A stretch of 22,096 nt of DNA from a virus, in the IMG/VR virus record IMGVR_UViG_3300028581_000271, positions 1 to 22,096 of that record; one strand, written 5' to 3'. Under the pieces are notes generated by a model, which had not been told where the DNA came from, made no database searches, and saw only the letters and a list, made by a program, of their open reading frames with translations. Of this stretch, positions 1 through 9,900 are shown one piece after another; position 1 is the stretch's first letter, and every line of letters starts with the position of its first letter. The position numbers and the translations under genes are program-made.

Positions 1-498
1 TAAATGTCTGTAATGATTCCAGTTGTTTCTAATCATAGTCATTGTTTCAAATATTAATTCTGCGTGTTTACTTTTACGAAACATCATCACAGTTGCCCAC
101 CACATGGGCATATTGTTGTTACCAAAATAGTTAAGACCCTCAAACGTATTGCATCCGGTGACATCATATGCCCACCGGTGTGCTAGAAAATCTTGATCGG
201 CATCAAGCAATACTTTTAATTGATTGCCGGCTACTACATAATCTGCATCTAACACTAGTGTACGGCTCCACGGGCTCAAACTATACGCATCTACGCGACT
301 TTCGTTGTGCCAGGTAACATCGGCCTTGTAATCCGAGAAGTAACGACTATTTGTTCCCATGGTACTTACATCATTGTTGGTAATAATCCGTGTAGGTATG
401 CCGAGATGACGCTTGATATTTTTAGCAGACCATTCGGCCATGGCAACATAATCGGTCTGCTCATTGTTAAATGCAAAAATTAATGCGCCAGTGGTCAT
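1..498 (-). CDS. Glycosyltransferase-like protein (GT-A fold suspected), 3' end beyond window
   Basis: Reading the minus strand from ATG at 496-498 gives 166 codons with no stop before the window edge, so the C-terminus is missing. The protein opens with a hydrophobic strand (ALIFAF, residues 5-10), then an acceptor-like helix and a second strand (RIIT, 37-40). It continues with SPWSRTLVLDADYVV (residues 75-89). The D84-A-D86 triplet after a hydrophobic strand is what a GT-A nucleotide-sugar transferase uses to hold the metal and sugar nucleotide. Later conserved-looking segments are MPMWWATVMMF (130-140) and MIRNNWNHYR (155-164). I recall similar proteins in T4-like phages, usually unnamed. 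The start overlaps the stop of the upstream 101-aa gene (ATGA), so translation is probably coupled. No strong SD is visible. The glycosyltransferase role is inferred from the fold pattern and DxD; substrate and target are unknown. Confidence 0.72.
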   Translation of the reverse strand, partial: MTTGALIFAFNNEQTDYVAMAEWSAKNIKRHLGIPTRIITNNDVSTMGTNSRYFSDYKADVTWHNESRVDAYSLSPWSRTLVLDADYVVAGNQLKVLLDADQDFLAHRWAYDVTGCNTFEGLNYFGNNNMPMWWATVMMFRKSKHAELIFETMTMIRNNWNHYRHL

Positions 499-800
499 CT
501 GTTTTTGTTTAATTCTTCGTATTCTGCAAGCCAGGCATTCATTTGTTCTTGCCAGTGTTCTTGACTCATGGTCATTAGTTCTCTTGTTGCAACCTTAACT
601 GGATTTTCATACAAATCTAATAACACAGCTTCGGTTCCTGGGCAGGCCAATAGAGTGTTTTGTAATTCTGGGCCTGCTTGCCACATGCCACCGTTCCACC
701 CAAATATCATTTTTCCTTGATATTTTTCCTTGAGGGTTCGTCGTGCAGCCGCATGGTCAAAACGGGCACGGGCGTGTGCAATAAGTTCGTCAGTATTCAT
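495..800 (-). CDS. Conserved phage protein of unknown function, 101 aa
   Basis: A 101-aa acidic, soluble-looking protein with no signal peptide or membrane segment. The N-terminal half is helical and charged (HARARFDHAAARRTLKEKY, residues 9-27). A Gly/Trp-rich segment follows (GWNGGMWQAGPEL, 34-46). The C-terminal part has DLYENPVKV (62-70) and a Gln/Glu-rich helix ending near the stop. It resembles small unnamed proteins I have seen in T4-like phages, but I cannot assign a function. Its stop (TGA, 495-497) overlaps the ATG of the glycosyltransferase-like gene, so the two form a coupled pair. There is no Shine-Dalgarno before the ATG. A TATAAT box lies only six bases upstream, which suggests a leaderless or near-leaderless message. 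It is the first gene after the terminator that closes the fibre genes. Confidence 0.8.
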   Translation of the reverse strand: MNTDELIAHARARFDHAAARRTLKEKYQGKMIFGWNGGMWQAGPELQNTLLACPGTEAVLLDLYENPVKVATRELMTMSQEHWQEQMNAWLAEYEELNKNR

Positions 801-806
801 ATGTTT

Positions 807-835
807 ATTATACTACAAAAGGCGGATAAGGTAAA
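807..835 (-). promoter_or_regulatory. Sigma70-like promoter for the 101-aa / glycosyltransferase-like pair
   Basis: On the minus strand TTTACC (830-835) and a perfect TATAAT (807-812) are separated by exactly 17 bp. The -35 matches TTGACA at four of six positions. The -10 ends six bases before the ATG at 798-800, so the expected start of transcription falls on or next to the start codon. The -35 box overlaps the distal arm of the terminator hairpin at 833-852. Assigned from sequence alone. Confidence 0.6.
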
Positions 836-852
836 GCCCCTTGCGGGGCTTT
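833..852 (-). terminator. Hairpin terminator after the fibre genes (possibly bidirectional)
   Basis: An 8-bp perfect stem, AAAGCCCC paired with GGGGCTTT, closes on a four-base loop that reads GCAA (a GNRA loop) on the minus strand. It begins 20 bases after the stop of the 328-aa gene. The following minus-strand T-tract is short and interrupted (TTTACCTT). On the plus strand the hairpin is followed by TTTT, so it could also stop plus-strand transcription. A stable GC-rich stem right after a tandem stop in an otherwise AT-rich intergenic gap supports a terminator. Confidence 0.7.
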
Positions 853-872
853 TGGTAATACTGGTGTTACTA

Positions 873-1859
873 TTAGGCTACGCTGGCAGCAATAGTAGGT
901 GTGCCCCAGGAATTTGCCAAGTAAGTTGTACTTGGTGGAATATAAGTAACCAATGTAGTTGGCGCTGTTGCAGCTCCGATTGAGGTGCTTGGACTACCCA
1001 CAGCAGTACCGCCAGAAATGTTAGCACTGGTGCCCGCACCACTTGAACCATCACTAACCCATGTTGTGACCAAGGTCAATACTGTAGTCGACGTTGCTGT
1101 GGCTGTGGTGCGAATGTATTCACCTGTGTAAGGTGCTGTAGAATTGGTTAACTGGAATAAGGTAGTTGGAGTTCCGATAAGGGCATACCAACCTGTAGCC
1201 GTAGCCAAAGTGGTTTGTGTACCACCAGTGCCACCAAGACGTGTAGTACCTGTATATGCTTGTGCAGCAATAGTTTGTGCTCTGCCTGTGATATTAATAC
1301 TGCCACACCAGCCTGCAAGAGTGTTCCAGTCTGGATCAGTATCTGTGCCTGTGCTCGATTTACCGTATTGGAGTTTTACAATGCCTCCGGCGTTCCAGAA
1401 GTAACGTGCTTGATCTGCACTTGGGAATGTTACAGTGTGTGTGAATGTAATTGTCCACGCTGCAGTACCTGCTCCTGTGGCAGTAGTTTTACTTGTTGTT
1501 CCTGAGAATGTTCCGTATGCAGTACCAGATCCCACAGCATTACCACGATTGTTATAGCAGTTTGTTAAGTCGGTGTTTACAGCGGCCAACACAGCAATTG
1601 TTGTACCTGCGGTTGGCGCTGTTCTTGCTGTTATTGTTGTGCCGGTTTGACTACCCATACTAGAGAGAGTGTTGACCAAGCTGGCCCACTGTGTGGCAGT
1701 TACAGTGCCGGCTGCAGCTACCGTACCGATGGCTGTTTGGCCCCAGCCGGAGTTAGTAGCGCCCGTACTCCATGTGGCATTAACGTTTGCTCCGGCTGTA
1801 GTGCTAACAAAGCCATTATAGTCCGTTGCTTGAATTAATCCGCCTGCTGAATATGTCAT
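873..1859 (-). CDS. Thr/Ala/Gly-rich virion fibre-type protein, 328 aa
   Basis: A low-complexity, beta-prone protein: 77 of 328 residues are threonine, with Ala, Gly and Ser making up much of the rest. Such composition is typical of trimeric fibres and decoration proteins. The N-terminus (GGLIQATDYNGF, residues 6-17) resembles the start of small tail proteins in aquatic phages. The central ADQARYFWNAGGIVKLQYG (148-166) matches a motif I recall in phage tail proteins as 'ARYFFNSGG'. There is no signal peptide or membrane segment. The ATG at 1857-1859 has an AAGGA SD about eight bases upstream and follows the 428-aa fibre gene by 16 bp, so the two are probably cotranscribed. It ends with tandem in-frame stops (TAA TAG, 870-875), followed by a hairpin terminator. 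The exact role (fibre tip, adhesin or decoration) cannot be decided. Confidence 0.8.
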   Translation of the reverse strand: MTYSAGGLIQATDYNGFVSTTAGANVNATWSTGATNSGWGQTAIGTVAAAGTVTATQWASLVNTLSSMGSQTGTTITARTAPTAGTTIAVLAAVNTDLTNCYNNRGNAVGSGTAYGTFSGTTSKTTATGAGTAAWTITFTHTVTFPSADQARYFWNAGGIVKLQYGKSSTGTDTDPDWNTLAGWCGSINITGRAQTIAAQAYTGTTRLGGTGGTQTTLATATGWYALIGTPTTLFQLTNSTAPYTGEYIRTTATATSTTVLTLVTTWVSDGSSGAGTSANISGGTAVGSPSTSIGAATAPTTLVTYIPPSTTYLANSWGTPTIAASVA

Positions 1860-1875
1860 TACTTGATCCTTGGTA

Positions 1876-3162
1876 TTAGTTAATTGTTACTATAGCTTCC
1901 ACAGTGCCTTCGCCTGTATCTAATTTATCTCGAAGTGCGCGACCGATAACATTAAATGCTGTAGCTTCGCCGGCTAATGCCGCTCTTGCCATACCGTTTC
2001 CGGCGCTGACTAATCTGTCGCCTTTAAATACCTGTCCGATAGTTTTTACGGGAACTCGACCGGTCATTGCAACAGGTGGGTGTGTAATGTCTGTTCCGGC
2101 TTGGCTGTTCATTAAGTATGCTGCTCGTGTACTTATGACCCCGAACACAGATTCGCTTAAATCTTGTGTCGATTGAGTGATTTCTGCTGTTCCGCCGAGC
2201 TCAACTACAGTTCCAGGAGCATAACTGGTGTCAGCTTCAAAACGTTCTGCAACGTCGGCATAGTTGGCGTTGATTTGATTACCACTGATAGCGCCGTTTG
2301 CGCCAAACATGGTCAGTGTTGGAGTAGTGTTTCCTGCAACGTTAACACCAAGATAAAGATTGCCGCCCGATGTTTGATTTCTTAATGTAACATCGGTTCC
2401 GGATATAGTGACTCTAAAATCACTGTTGGCGCCCACTGCTAATCCAGTGTTGTTAAGCACCGACGCAGTGCCGCTGGTAGATGTGTTAGCATCAGTTCTC
2501 ATGAACGATGTACTGGCCAACGAATTTAGGGTATTTGCATTTGTAGCGGTGCCTTGGAATAACTGTGCAACGCCAGCAACGGTAGTAGCCAGGGTAATAC
2601 CAGGGCGTACTGTGGTAAATCCTGGAATAGCTATAGCAGGAGTGAACGCAGTATCTTTACTAATAATACCCACGATAGCATCGTTTACATACAATTCTGT
2701 AACCACATGGGTTACGGATACATCATCTGTAATTGTGGCAGGAATAGCACCAGTGATACCTGTGCCCGAAGTAAATTGTGGGCCGACTAATAACCAGGTT
2801 GTTCCTGTGTATATGTTTAATTGTGCGTTAACGCTGTCATACCATAAATCGCCAACTACACTAATACTTCCTGCTGGAGCAACGGTACTAGAAGTAGCGG
2901 CTGCTACGTTTTTAAATGTAGTGCCTTGATAGACCTTAAGCACACCGTTGCCGCTGTCCCACCAAAGTTGTCCTGTAATTGGCGCACCCGGCTGTGTAGT
3001 ATTTGATGCATTTTCTAACAAGTGCATGAAGTTGGTGTCTAAAAATTGGCCGTATCCAGCGTAATTTTTACCTACCAAGGTCATTGAGCTTGAGGTATTA
3101 ATTGTACCGTCTGCTATGGTAGCAAATAAAGCACCATCTGTTAAGTTAATTGTATATGACAT
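1876..3162 (-). CDS. Tail fibre protein with conserved N-terminal and C-terminal fibre domains, 428 aa
   Basis: The N-terminus has the pattern of tail fibres of aquatic T4-like phages: INLTDG (5-10), then SMTLVGKNYAGYGQFLDTN (26-44) and HLLENAS (47-53). Two related motifs follow, GQLWWDSGNGVLKVYQGTTF and GDLWYDSVNAQLNIYTGTTW, about 42 residues apart; I read them as tandem copies of one fibre module. The middle is Thr/Asn/Gly-rich shaft. The C-terminal 128 residues (301-428) begin with YADVAERFEAD and contain GTVVELGG, GVISTRAAYLMNS, GRVPVK and KGDRLVS. This is a widespread C-terminal domain of phage tail fibres, reminiscent of the self-cleaving Peptidase_G2 type, although I cannot verify cleavage. 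The start is supported by GGAG six bases upstream. A TAAATAC motif lies 19 bases before the ATG. It probably forms part of the host-recognition apparatus. Confidence 0.88.
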   Translation of the reverse strand: MSYTINLTDGALFATIADGTINTSSSMTLVGKNYAGYGQFLDTNFMHLLENASNTTQPGAPITGQLWWDSGNGVLKVYQGTTFKNVAAATSSTVAPAGSISVVGDLWYDSVNAQLNIYTGTTWLLVGPQFTSGTGITGAIPATITDDVSVTHVVTELYVNDAIVGIISKDTAFTPAIAIPGFTTVRPGITLATTVAGVAQLFQGTATNANTLNSLASTSFMRTDANTSTSGTASVLNNTGLAVGANSDFRVTISGTDVTLRNQTSGGNLYLGVNVAGNTTPTLTMFGANGAISGNQINANYADVAERFEADTSYAPGTVVELGGTAEITQSTQDLSESVFGVISTRAAYLMNSQAGTDITHPPVAMTGRVPVKTIGQVFKGDRLVSAGNGMARAALAGEATAFNVIGRALRDKLDTGEGTVEAIVTIN

Positions 3163-3180
3163 TTATTGCTCCGTATTCAT

Positions 3181-3189
3181 GTATTTACC
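3181..3189 (-). promoter_or_regulatory. Late-promoter-like motif GGTAAATAC upstream of the 428-aa fibre gene
   Basis: The minus strand of the 47-bp gap between the 202-aa and 428-aa genes reads GGTAAATAC, with TAAATA ending 19 bases before the ATG. The same core sits 18 bases before the gp6-like ATG. T4-like phages use late promoters of the type TATAAATA, and related shorter cores are reported in marine relatives. A second candidate, CATAAATA, lies at 3207-3214 across the stop of the 202-aa gene. Sequence evidence only. Confidence 0.4.
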
Positions 3190-3209
3190 GCAAAGTAATA
3201 TGCTCATAT

Positions 3210-3818
3210 TTATGCCGCACTCAAGTTCGTTAACGTTTGAATGCGCAGAGTATAATCTATTTGGATTTGGCGATTTAAGCTCTTCTGCACCGGGTGAAAA
3301 ATAACGTGGGTAATCAACAACAAATTGCTAGCCGAACCATTCCAGCACTGTAAGCCTAGTTCATCAAACACATATTCACCATTAAAATTGGTTGAATTGT
3401 CAAAGGCTTGTTGACCGGCAGGCTCGCCGTAGTCTAACAAACAAGTGGTTATAATATCAGTGTAAACATTCCCTGACGTATGCACCACAGTCATATAGTT
3501 GTTAGTAGGATCAGTGTCGGCGGCTGAGTTATCGTCTACCACTTTGCTATAAGTTTCGTTGTATAAGCTGGCATTTTGTCCAGTGGTATTTGGTGGCAAA
3601 TATGTAATAACACCGGTAGGATCAACAGCACTACCCCCATTTCCAAAGGCCATTTTATAAATGAAGCCAGTATTCCTGTCAGCTAGAGTATTGGCCATAC
3701 AAATACTGATATTTTCGTAATGAATCGCATTCTTTTTGTCTACAAATACTTCACCCGATTGTGGGTCGTAAACTTTTAAAAAGCCCTGTATGCTGGTTAA
3801 ACTAGGTGTAAGGATCAT
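3210..3818 (-). CDS. Putative virion structural protein, 202 aa
   Basis: A family I recognise from aquatic T4-like phage structural regions but cannot name. The N-terminus carries SIQGFLKVYDPQSGEVFVDK (9-28) followed by NAIHYENIS (30-38). Next come YKMAFGNGG (54-62), the acidic NGEYVFDELGLQC (146-158) and a C-terminal strand (IQIDYTLRIQTL, 185-196). There is no signal peptide or membrane helix. Predicted secondary structure by eye is mainly beta. The ATG overlaps the stop of the 49-aa gene (ATGA) and has GGAG eight bases upstream, inside that gene. The N-terminal 20 residues closely repeat the end of the 49-aa protein, so the two probably share a binding partner. Its place between the giant protein and the fibres suggests a baseplate-to-fibre or fibre-associated component; this is inference. 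Confidence 0.85.
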   Translation of the reverse strand: MILTPSLTSIQGFLKVYDPQSGEVFVDKKNAIHYENISICMANTLADRNTGFIYKMAFGNGGSAVDPTGVITYLPPNTTGQNASLYNETYSKVVDDNSAADTDPTNNYMTVVHTSGNVYTDIITTCLLDYGEPAGQQAFDNSTNFNGEYVFDELGLQCWNGSASNLLLITHVIFHPVQKSLNRQIQIDYTLRIQTLTNLSAA

Positions 3819-3964
3819 GCTCGTTTCTCCACAAATACTTTTTTGGTAGCAGGATCAAAAATCTTTATAAAACCCTCAACCGAAATAGCTCCGGTTTCGT
3901 TGGGTCGTTTAGCCGCAGATTTTTGGGCGGTGTTGGGTTGGTTAGGCATGATATTTTCACTCAT
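3815..3964 (-). CDS. Small protein (49 aa) sharing a module with the next gene
   Basis: ATG at 3962-3964 opens a 49-codon frame ending in TGA at 3815-3817. It fills almost the whole gap between the giant gene and the 202-aa gene. The first 23 residues are polar and probably disordered. Residues 28-48 read SVEGFIKIFDPATKKVFVEKR, matching the start of the 202-aa protein at about ten identical positions with mostly conservative changes elsewhere. AAGG lies about ten bases before the ATG. The stop overlaps the next start, which indicates coupled translation. Because the shared segment occurs in both proteins, a simple sequencing frameshift that split one gene does not explain it. The function is unknown; it may be a docking peptide for the site recognised by the 202-aa protein's N-terminus. 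Confidence 0.75.
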   Translation of the reverse strand: MSENIMPNQPNTAQKSAAKRPNETGAISVEGFIKIFDPATKKVFVEKRA

Positions 3965-3980
3965 ATATTATTTACCTTGG

Positions 3981-6900
3981 TTATAGTCCCCGTAAAAACC
4001 TTGCAGCTGGTGTATTGGTAATTTGGAGTGGATCTCCGTTACTAGCGGTAGTGGCGCCTGGTGCATACCATGTGACTCCTCTACGTACTAATATTGTAAC
4101 CTCAACTCCCGACGGAGGAGCAATATCAAAGGATATAGTTACCGGATTATTGGCAATAAATGTATATCCATTGGTTATTGAACTATCGTTTGATTGATAT
4201 ACCCGTATGCCACCTACATACACTTCTACGGTTTCATCAATTATAGTACTATCTTCAAATTCTGTGTTTATATTTACAGCGGTAAATTCTGTAGTAGATC
4301 CGTCGCCCAATGTACTGTCGCTAACTATGTAATTTTGATAGTCTACTGGCAATAAATTTCCTCGTCCTATATTATACACTATGGAACCAGTGCTATGTGT
4401 TGTAATTGCAGTGCCGGCAGTACCTCTTAATAGCCCACTAATAGTATTATCAACGGTGTTTCTTTCACGATACATAATACGCTCGGCATCAATAGTTACC
4501 ACACCCCAGGCATTAACATCAAAGTTTGGTTCTGGAAGTGCAGATGCATCGGCTACATAGATTATATCATCAGTAATAGCCACAGGGTCGGTGGTAACAG
4601 TTGTTGTGTTTGGTGTGATACGATATGTGGCCTGTATCTCGCGCATGTCTTGGAATATGCGGAAAGCCATGGCCTCTGGAACCACAAAATTTGTAAACTG
4701 GGTAATCATAACCACATCGGTTGTGCTTAGGACGCCAGATGATAAAATCACCTCAGTGCCGCTTACTGTAAATCCTGCGTTATTAAATAATCTACGACCA
4801 TTTAATGATACCCACAGGCGATCAGGATCGGTTATTACTACTCCCATGTCAAGATTGTTTGTTGTTATAACAATACCAGAACTGTAATCAAAACTTCCAG
4901 TATCGCCTGTTATTGTACCTATATCAAAATCAGTGCTGTCGTATGCCTCGACTACAGTAACACCAACTGTAACTGGTCCTACAAAACATTGACTCAATAT
5001 TTTTTGTTGACGGGTATCATTCCAGGTTGTTGCAGCAATAATATCTCCAAGCCCAGGAACAAGTCCGCCGCCTGAATTGAACACCAACTGATTGCCATTT
5101 ACATAACACTGTGTATCAGTTGTTACATAGATTAAAATTTCTGAACCAAATGCAGGTTCTGTAGAGAATATTACTTCTCGTGGAGTGCCATCATATGGTT
5201 CTACTACAAAGTCTACACTTAAAATCTGCGCGACGTCGTTGACATAAACGTGTACCTGGTTGTCGGCAATTATAGACTGACTAAATCCTAATCTGTCTGG
5301 CAAGGTGTAGGCAGTACTGCCATCACCCACATGCCGTATACCGGCTGCGGTTCTAGCACGGACACCGTTGACTGTAACTATTAAACTATCTGGATTTACA
5401 TAGATTAAACTATTATCCAGAGTAAAACTCAATGTTGAGCCAGTACCGGTAATTATCTGTGTTTGTGGGGTGCTCCAGCTATAGTTAATAGCGGTATCGG
5501 TAACGTCTATTACTGTTGGCGCCAATACATATAATGTAATACTATCAGTATCTGTGTAGGTTGTATCAAAGGTAACTGTGGTTGCGTGGTTGCCTGTGGC
5601 CGCATAGGTATAATCGGTGGTTATTACGCCATTGACAAAAATTACAAATTCTTGAATTTGTGGCGTAGTTCCGTCAATCTCATAATAGTCCACTGGTACT
5701 GTGACCATATTGCCTACTTCTGCACCATTGTAGATATTTTTGTAAAGTTGATTTCCGCCGCCGATTTCGTATGCAGTAATTATTATTATACCTCCGGCAA
5801 GTGTGTTACCGCCCGGAATAATGTTCACGGCTTGAGCAACATAATCTACCGTGTAATCTGTACCCAACTCTAAATCTATATTTTGCGTTTGGTTGGATAC
5901 AAATACCAATGCAGTGTAGGGTAACACGCCAACAAAGCTCATTGATAATTCTGTTAAATCTAACGTATATTTAATTACAGCACTAGGGAAGCCATGGCCG
6001 CGTTGCAACCAATCTGCTCCAGGACGTGTATACACACGAAGGTCTAAAGTATCAAATTCGCTTCCTGGGATTAATTCTTCAGGAGCATGGCTACTAAACA
6101 CATCTATATAGCCGCCGCCGTCTACATTAATATCGGTGGGTCTGGTTCCTAAGTATGGGTCTAGATATGCACTAGAGTAGCGGGCATCTAGTATCGATTG
6201 GTCATACGTTGGGCGACCTACTTCGTCAACAGAGAAATTATCAAATGGGTTAATATCATAATTTCCAACGTCAAATCCGGTGTTTTGACTAAACGTTGGG
6301 GCGGTAACTTGTACTCCGGGATAATCAATGCCATCTATTAACAGTGGTAAACTAAGCCCTGGCATATTTGCTGTAGGGGTGTAGAATCCCATGGTGCGGT
6401 CTGCGCCGTTTAACGAATCGGCGTCAACTTCAGTCCATGAGGTAATATTAAATGTTGCAGCAGATTGTGTACTATTAGATGCCCATACGCGATTGTTCCA
6501 ACGTACTTGTTCGTCAGTGACATATACTACATCAGCTTGCCATTCATAAATGGTGCTAACATATTCACAGCGATCATATTTGATTGTTGTTTTAATCGAC
6601 CGTACTAGATCGTTGCCCATGTGTGCCACAGCAGCAGCACCAGATCCATTACCGCCTGTGAATGTAATTGCAGGTGTGGTACTATACCCAGACCCGGGGG
6701 TGACGACAGTAATTAATACCACCAGGCCTGCGCTGTTTATAGTTGCGGTCAGTTGTGCTGGAGTTATGCAATCTCCGGTTATTACCACGTCTGGAGTCAC
6801 TGTGTATCCGGTGCCGCCGTTGGTTACCGTAACTGATTGGCAGCCTAACAAATAATTATTGTACCACTCACTCCATGGTCTCTCCAACCAAATTTGTGCG

Positions 6901-9900
6901 GTAGCATCTGCATCGCTGTTAAACGATTGGTCTACACTGCCGGAATAGGTATATGGTGTTAGTATTGGGCTTACAAACTGTGGAAAATCTAAATCAAGAT
7001 TCCAATATGCAGGAACATCGTAGTCAGTTAATGCGCCCGCGAATGTGTCTATGCCATCATAGATCAAATTAAATGCCAGGGTCTGTACGTGATACGGCTT
7101 AACCTCGCCAAGATAATCTAATACAAACGTCTGGTTATCCGGTTGATATAATTGATACGGCAGGAGTCCGCGGATCACGTGGTCTACATGAATGTAGCTG
7201 GTCTTGACTAACCAATGTGGGCTGGTGAATTCACTATAGATAAACTGGAATACCAACATTAAAGATTGGTTACGTTCAATTAATAGATCGTCAATGAATA
7301 ATTCTTCGTTGATAGCTTTTATAATTTGGCGAGTCTCAATCACAGGCTCTTGATCAAAATACTGTGCATCAAATACTTCTGTATCAAAGCCGTAGCCGCC
7401 TAACTGATAATTCCAAAGCACCTCACTGAACTCAATGGTACCATCTTCAAGACCAACACGATCCCACCCAGTAAGGCTGCGCAGGTAAATTTCAAACTTG
7501 CCCTGGCCATTGGCCGTGACTTTGACACTGCTGCCAACTGGTGCAGTAGTTAAACTTAATGTCTGCAGCCCTGCGGTATTGGCCACAGTAGCCACGGGCT
7601 GTATACTATTATTATATCCAACGCGATACCAGTTGATATAACTCCAGTACAACGGTGTATCGTAGTTTTGTACCCGAACTAAATTTAATATTAGTTGACC
7701 TGGTAACGTGCCTTGAGCCACTTCATAAATGGTCCAGCGACCGCTTTGGTCGGCATCTGATAATACCAAATATTTGTAACCGATAGGAACCAATGCAAGA
7801 TCTTGATATGATAAAATTTCAAGTGTGGCTACCTCATAGTTCCAGGCACCGGTATCGGCGGCTGGTGTAGGTTCACTACTGTTTAACAAATTAAAACTAC
7901 GGGTCTCACTAATTGGGTATTGTGCCAACACTGTATTGGCCCGGCCTAGATAATTTTCCAAGGCCTTGAAGCGATTAATAAACATGCTTTGGCGTGGACG
8001 GAATTGTACACCGTGTTGCATGCCAGGGCTTAATAATGGATCTGGTACGGCTGCGCCTGTGGTAGTTGCTCCACACAAGCTGTCTAGTAATTTGCGATAC
8101 AAATTGGCATCTAAGAATGCCTCGGCTTTGCCGTCGGCAATAAACGCATATTCAGTATGGATGTTGTTGTCGCCACCAATGGCCTGACGATCATATTCTA
8201 CATGTAATATAGTATCAGAGGCTGACAATAACGTGTTGGCATTGTATATGGCTATGGCATTGGCAGTTAACGCGGCTATGTAAGGTAGTCCACTGCCTGC
8301 TGGATTTAAAATATAACTAGCAATAGCCGTGGCGCTTAGAGTTTTTCCAGCTGCGGTTACCACTGTGTTGATTCCGCGTACCCAGAAAAAATAGGTAGTA
8401 ATTAATAGACCTTGATTGTCGATTGAGGAATGTACGGTGTAGTTAGTGGTACTAAGCGGAGCTCCGGTGCCGGCATAATTAACTGGTGGAACAGAACTTG
8501 CAACCCACTGGTAGATATCAATGGTACTACCTGGGAACACTTGGCCCCATCTGCGACTAGCATAGATTATGTTGTCTTGGTTGGCATCAATAAATCTAAC
8601 TGAATTAGTATCCCACCAGATTTCACCTTCGTGTGCTGGCCCCCAACTGGTGCCTATATTATGCACAGAACCAGTGTTATAACTTGCTGGATCAACAGCG
8701 CCAATAAAATCAATATTTCTGCGGGCAACACCTAAAATTTTGCCTTGTAGTGGATCAATGTAATCAAAATATGTTTGAGTACTGTTTAACAACTTGTCAT
8801 ATGAATAAACAGAATTAATAAGATTTACATCCACCATTGGTTGTTGAGTATGGATTACGGTCCACACTGGAAGATCGTTGGGATTATCAAATACACTAAC
8901 ATCACCATCAAACACAATACCTTCATAGCCTTCTATAAGTTCAATGCCAGGAGATCCAATAACCACACGATCATTACGATAATCTACAGAGTATCCAAAC
9001 TCATCTCCTACTTCCATGCCATCATTATATAATTGTTGGCCAAATACAAACTTACCCGGGTTGGCTAAAGAATTATCAGAACTTGGTAGAGAATCAAATG
9101 TGTAGGCAACGCCACTGTTTACTATGGTTGTAAAGAAGGTTGTGCTGCGCTCATCAAAATAAGTTTGGGCATCGTCAAATGTAGTTGGCTTATAAACAGT
9201 TCCGTTTGGAGAGCCAACAACTAAATTTATAGCGGTTGTGTTAATCTTAAGAGATTGACCAAAATAAGCATAGTCTGTAGGGTTAGGACTAACAATGGTC
9301 TGCGTGTAAGCATAGGTTGTAAATCCAAGGTCATAAAATGCTGACCCGATGGTACTACCATCAGCAGTTACGCCAGGCAACACTGTAAGTTTGTTAAACA
9401 CTGTCGCAGCGACGCTGTTAATTACGTTGACTGTCATGCGGCCAGCTACTACTAAAATTGTAGAGCCCGCAGTTGGCGCAGAGACAAATGCAATTTGTTG
9501 TATAGCATTGTTATAGGTATAATCTACATTGGCTGTTTGTAAGACGTCGTTGACATAGACCACTGTGGTATATGCTGATGCAGATGAGTAAATATTTCCA
9601 ATTTCAAATAGTTGTGTAACTCCATCGCCGAATAGATATACATCCGGGGTAGTTGATGCTATAACGTTAGATATATTAGCAGCATTGATCGCATCCACAA
9701 AACCGGCCACTGTGTTATCTGGAGACAATGGTACGGTTACTTCTATGTTGTTGATGCGTAGGGTATCGCCGGAGGTTAATACAGGGTTGGCCACTGTGCT
9801 GGTTGTTATTCCGTAAATTCTAGACTGGTTTACTTGACGTTGTACCATACCCGCTTGAATTATACCTGTGGCATAGGAATCAAGTGGCGCTCCAATATAT

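Noticed and set aside
678-983. Plus-strand 101-codon frame spanning the 801-872 gap
   Set aside because: It crosses the terminator/promoter region and covers the ends of two real minus-strand genes. The translation is Cys/Ser/Trp-rich without recognisable motifs.
2408-2929. Plus-strand open frame of 173 codons opposite the 428-aa fibre gene, and similar plus-strand frames along the window
   Set aside because: They lie wholly inside strongly supported minus-strand genes, have no SD or family-like sequence, and their composition (runs of V, T, P, A) is what antisense reading of Thr/Asn/Gly-rich genes gives.
873-3162. Diversity-generating retroelement target in the fibre genes
   Set aside because: No reverse transcriptase, no template-like repeat and no C-type-lectin-like end are visible in the window.
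3815-3964. 49-aa and 202-aa frames as one gene split by a frameshift error
   Set aside because: Both frames contain the same GFxKxxDP...VFVxK module. Joining them would give a protein with two adjacent copies, and each frame has its own SD and start.
3968-3976. GGTAAATAA just before the 49-aa ORF as a third late promoter
   Set aside because: The motif ends only four bases before the ATG and contains the likely SD (AAGG), so it cannot act as a promoter for that gene at the spacing seen in the other two.
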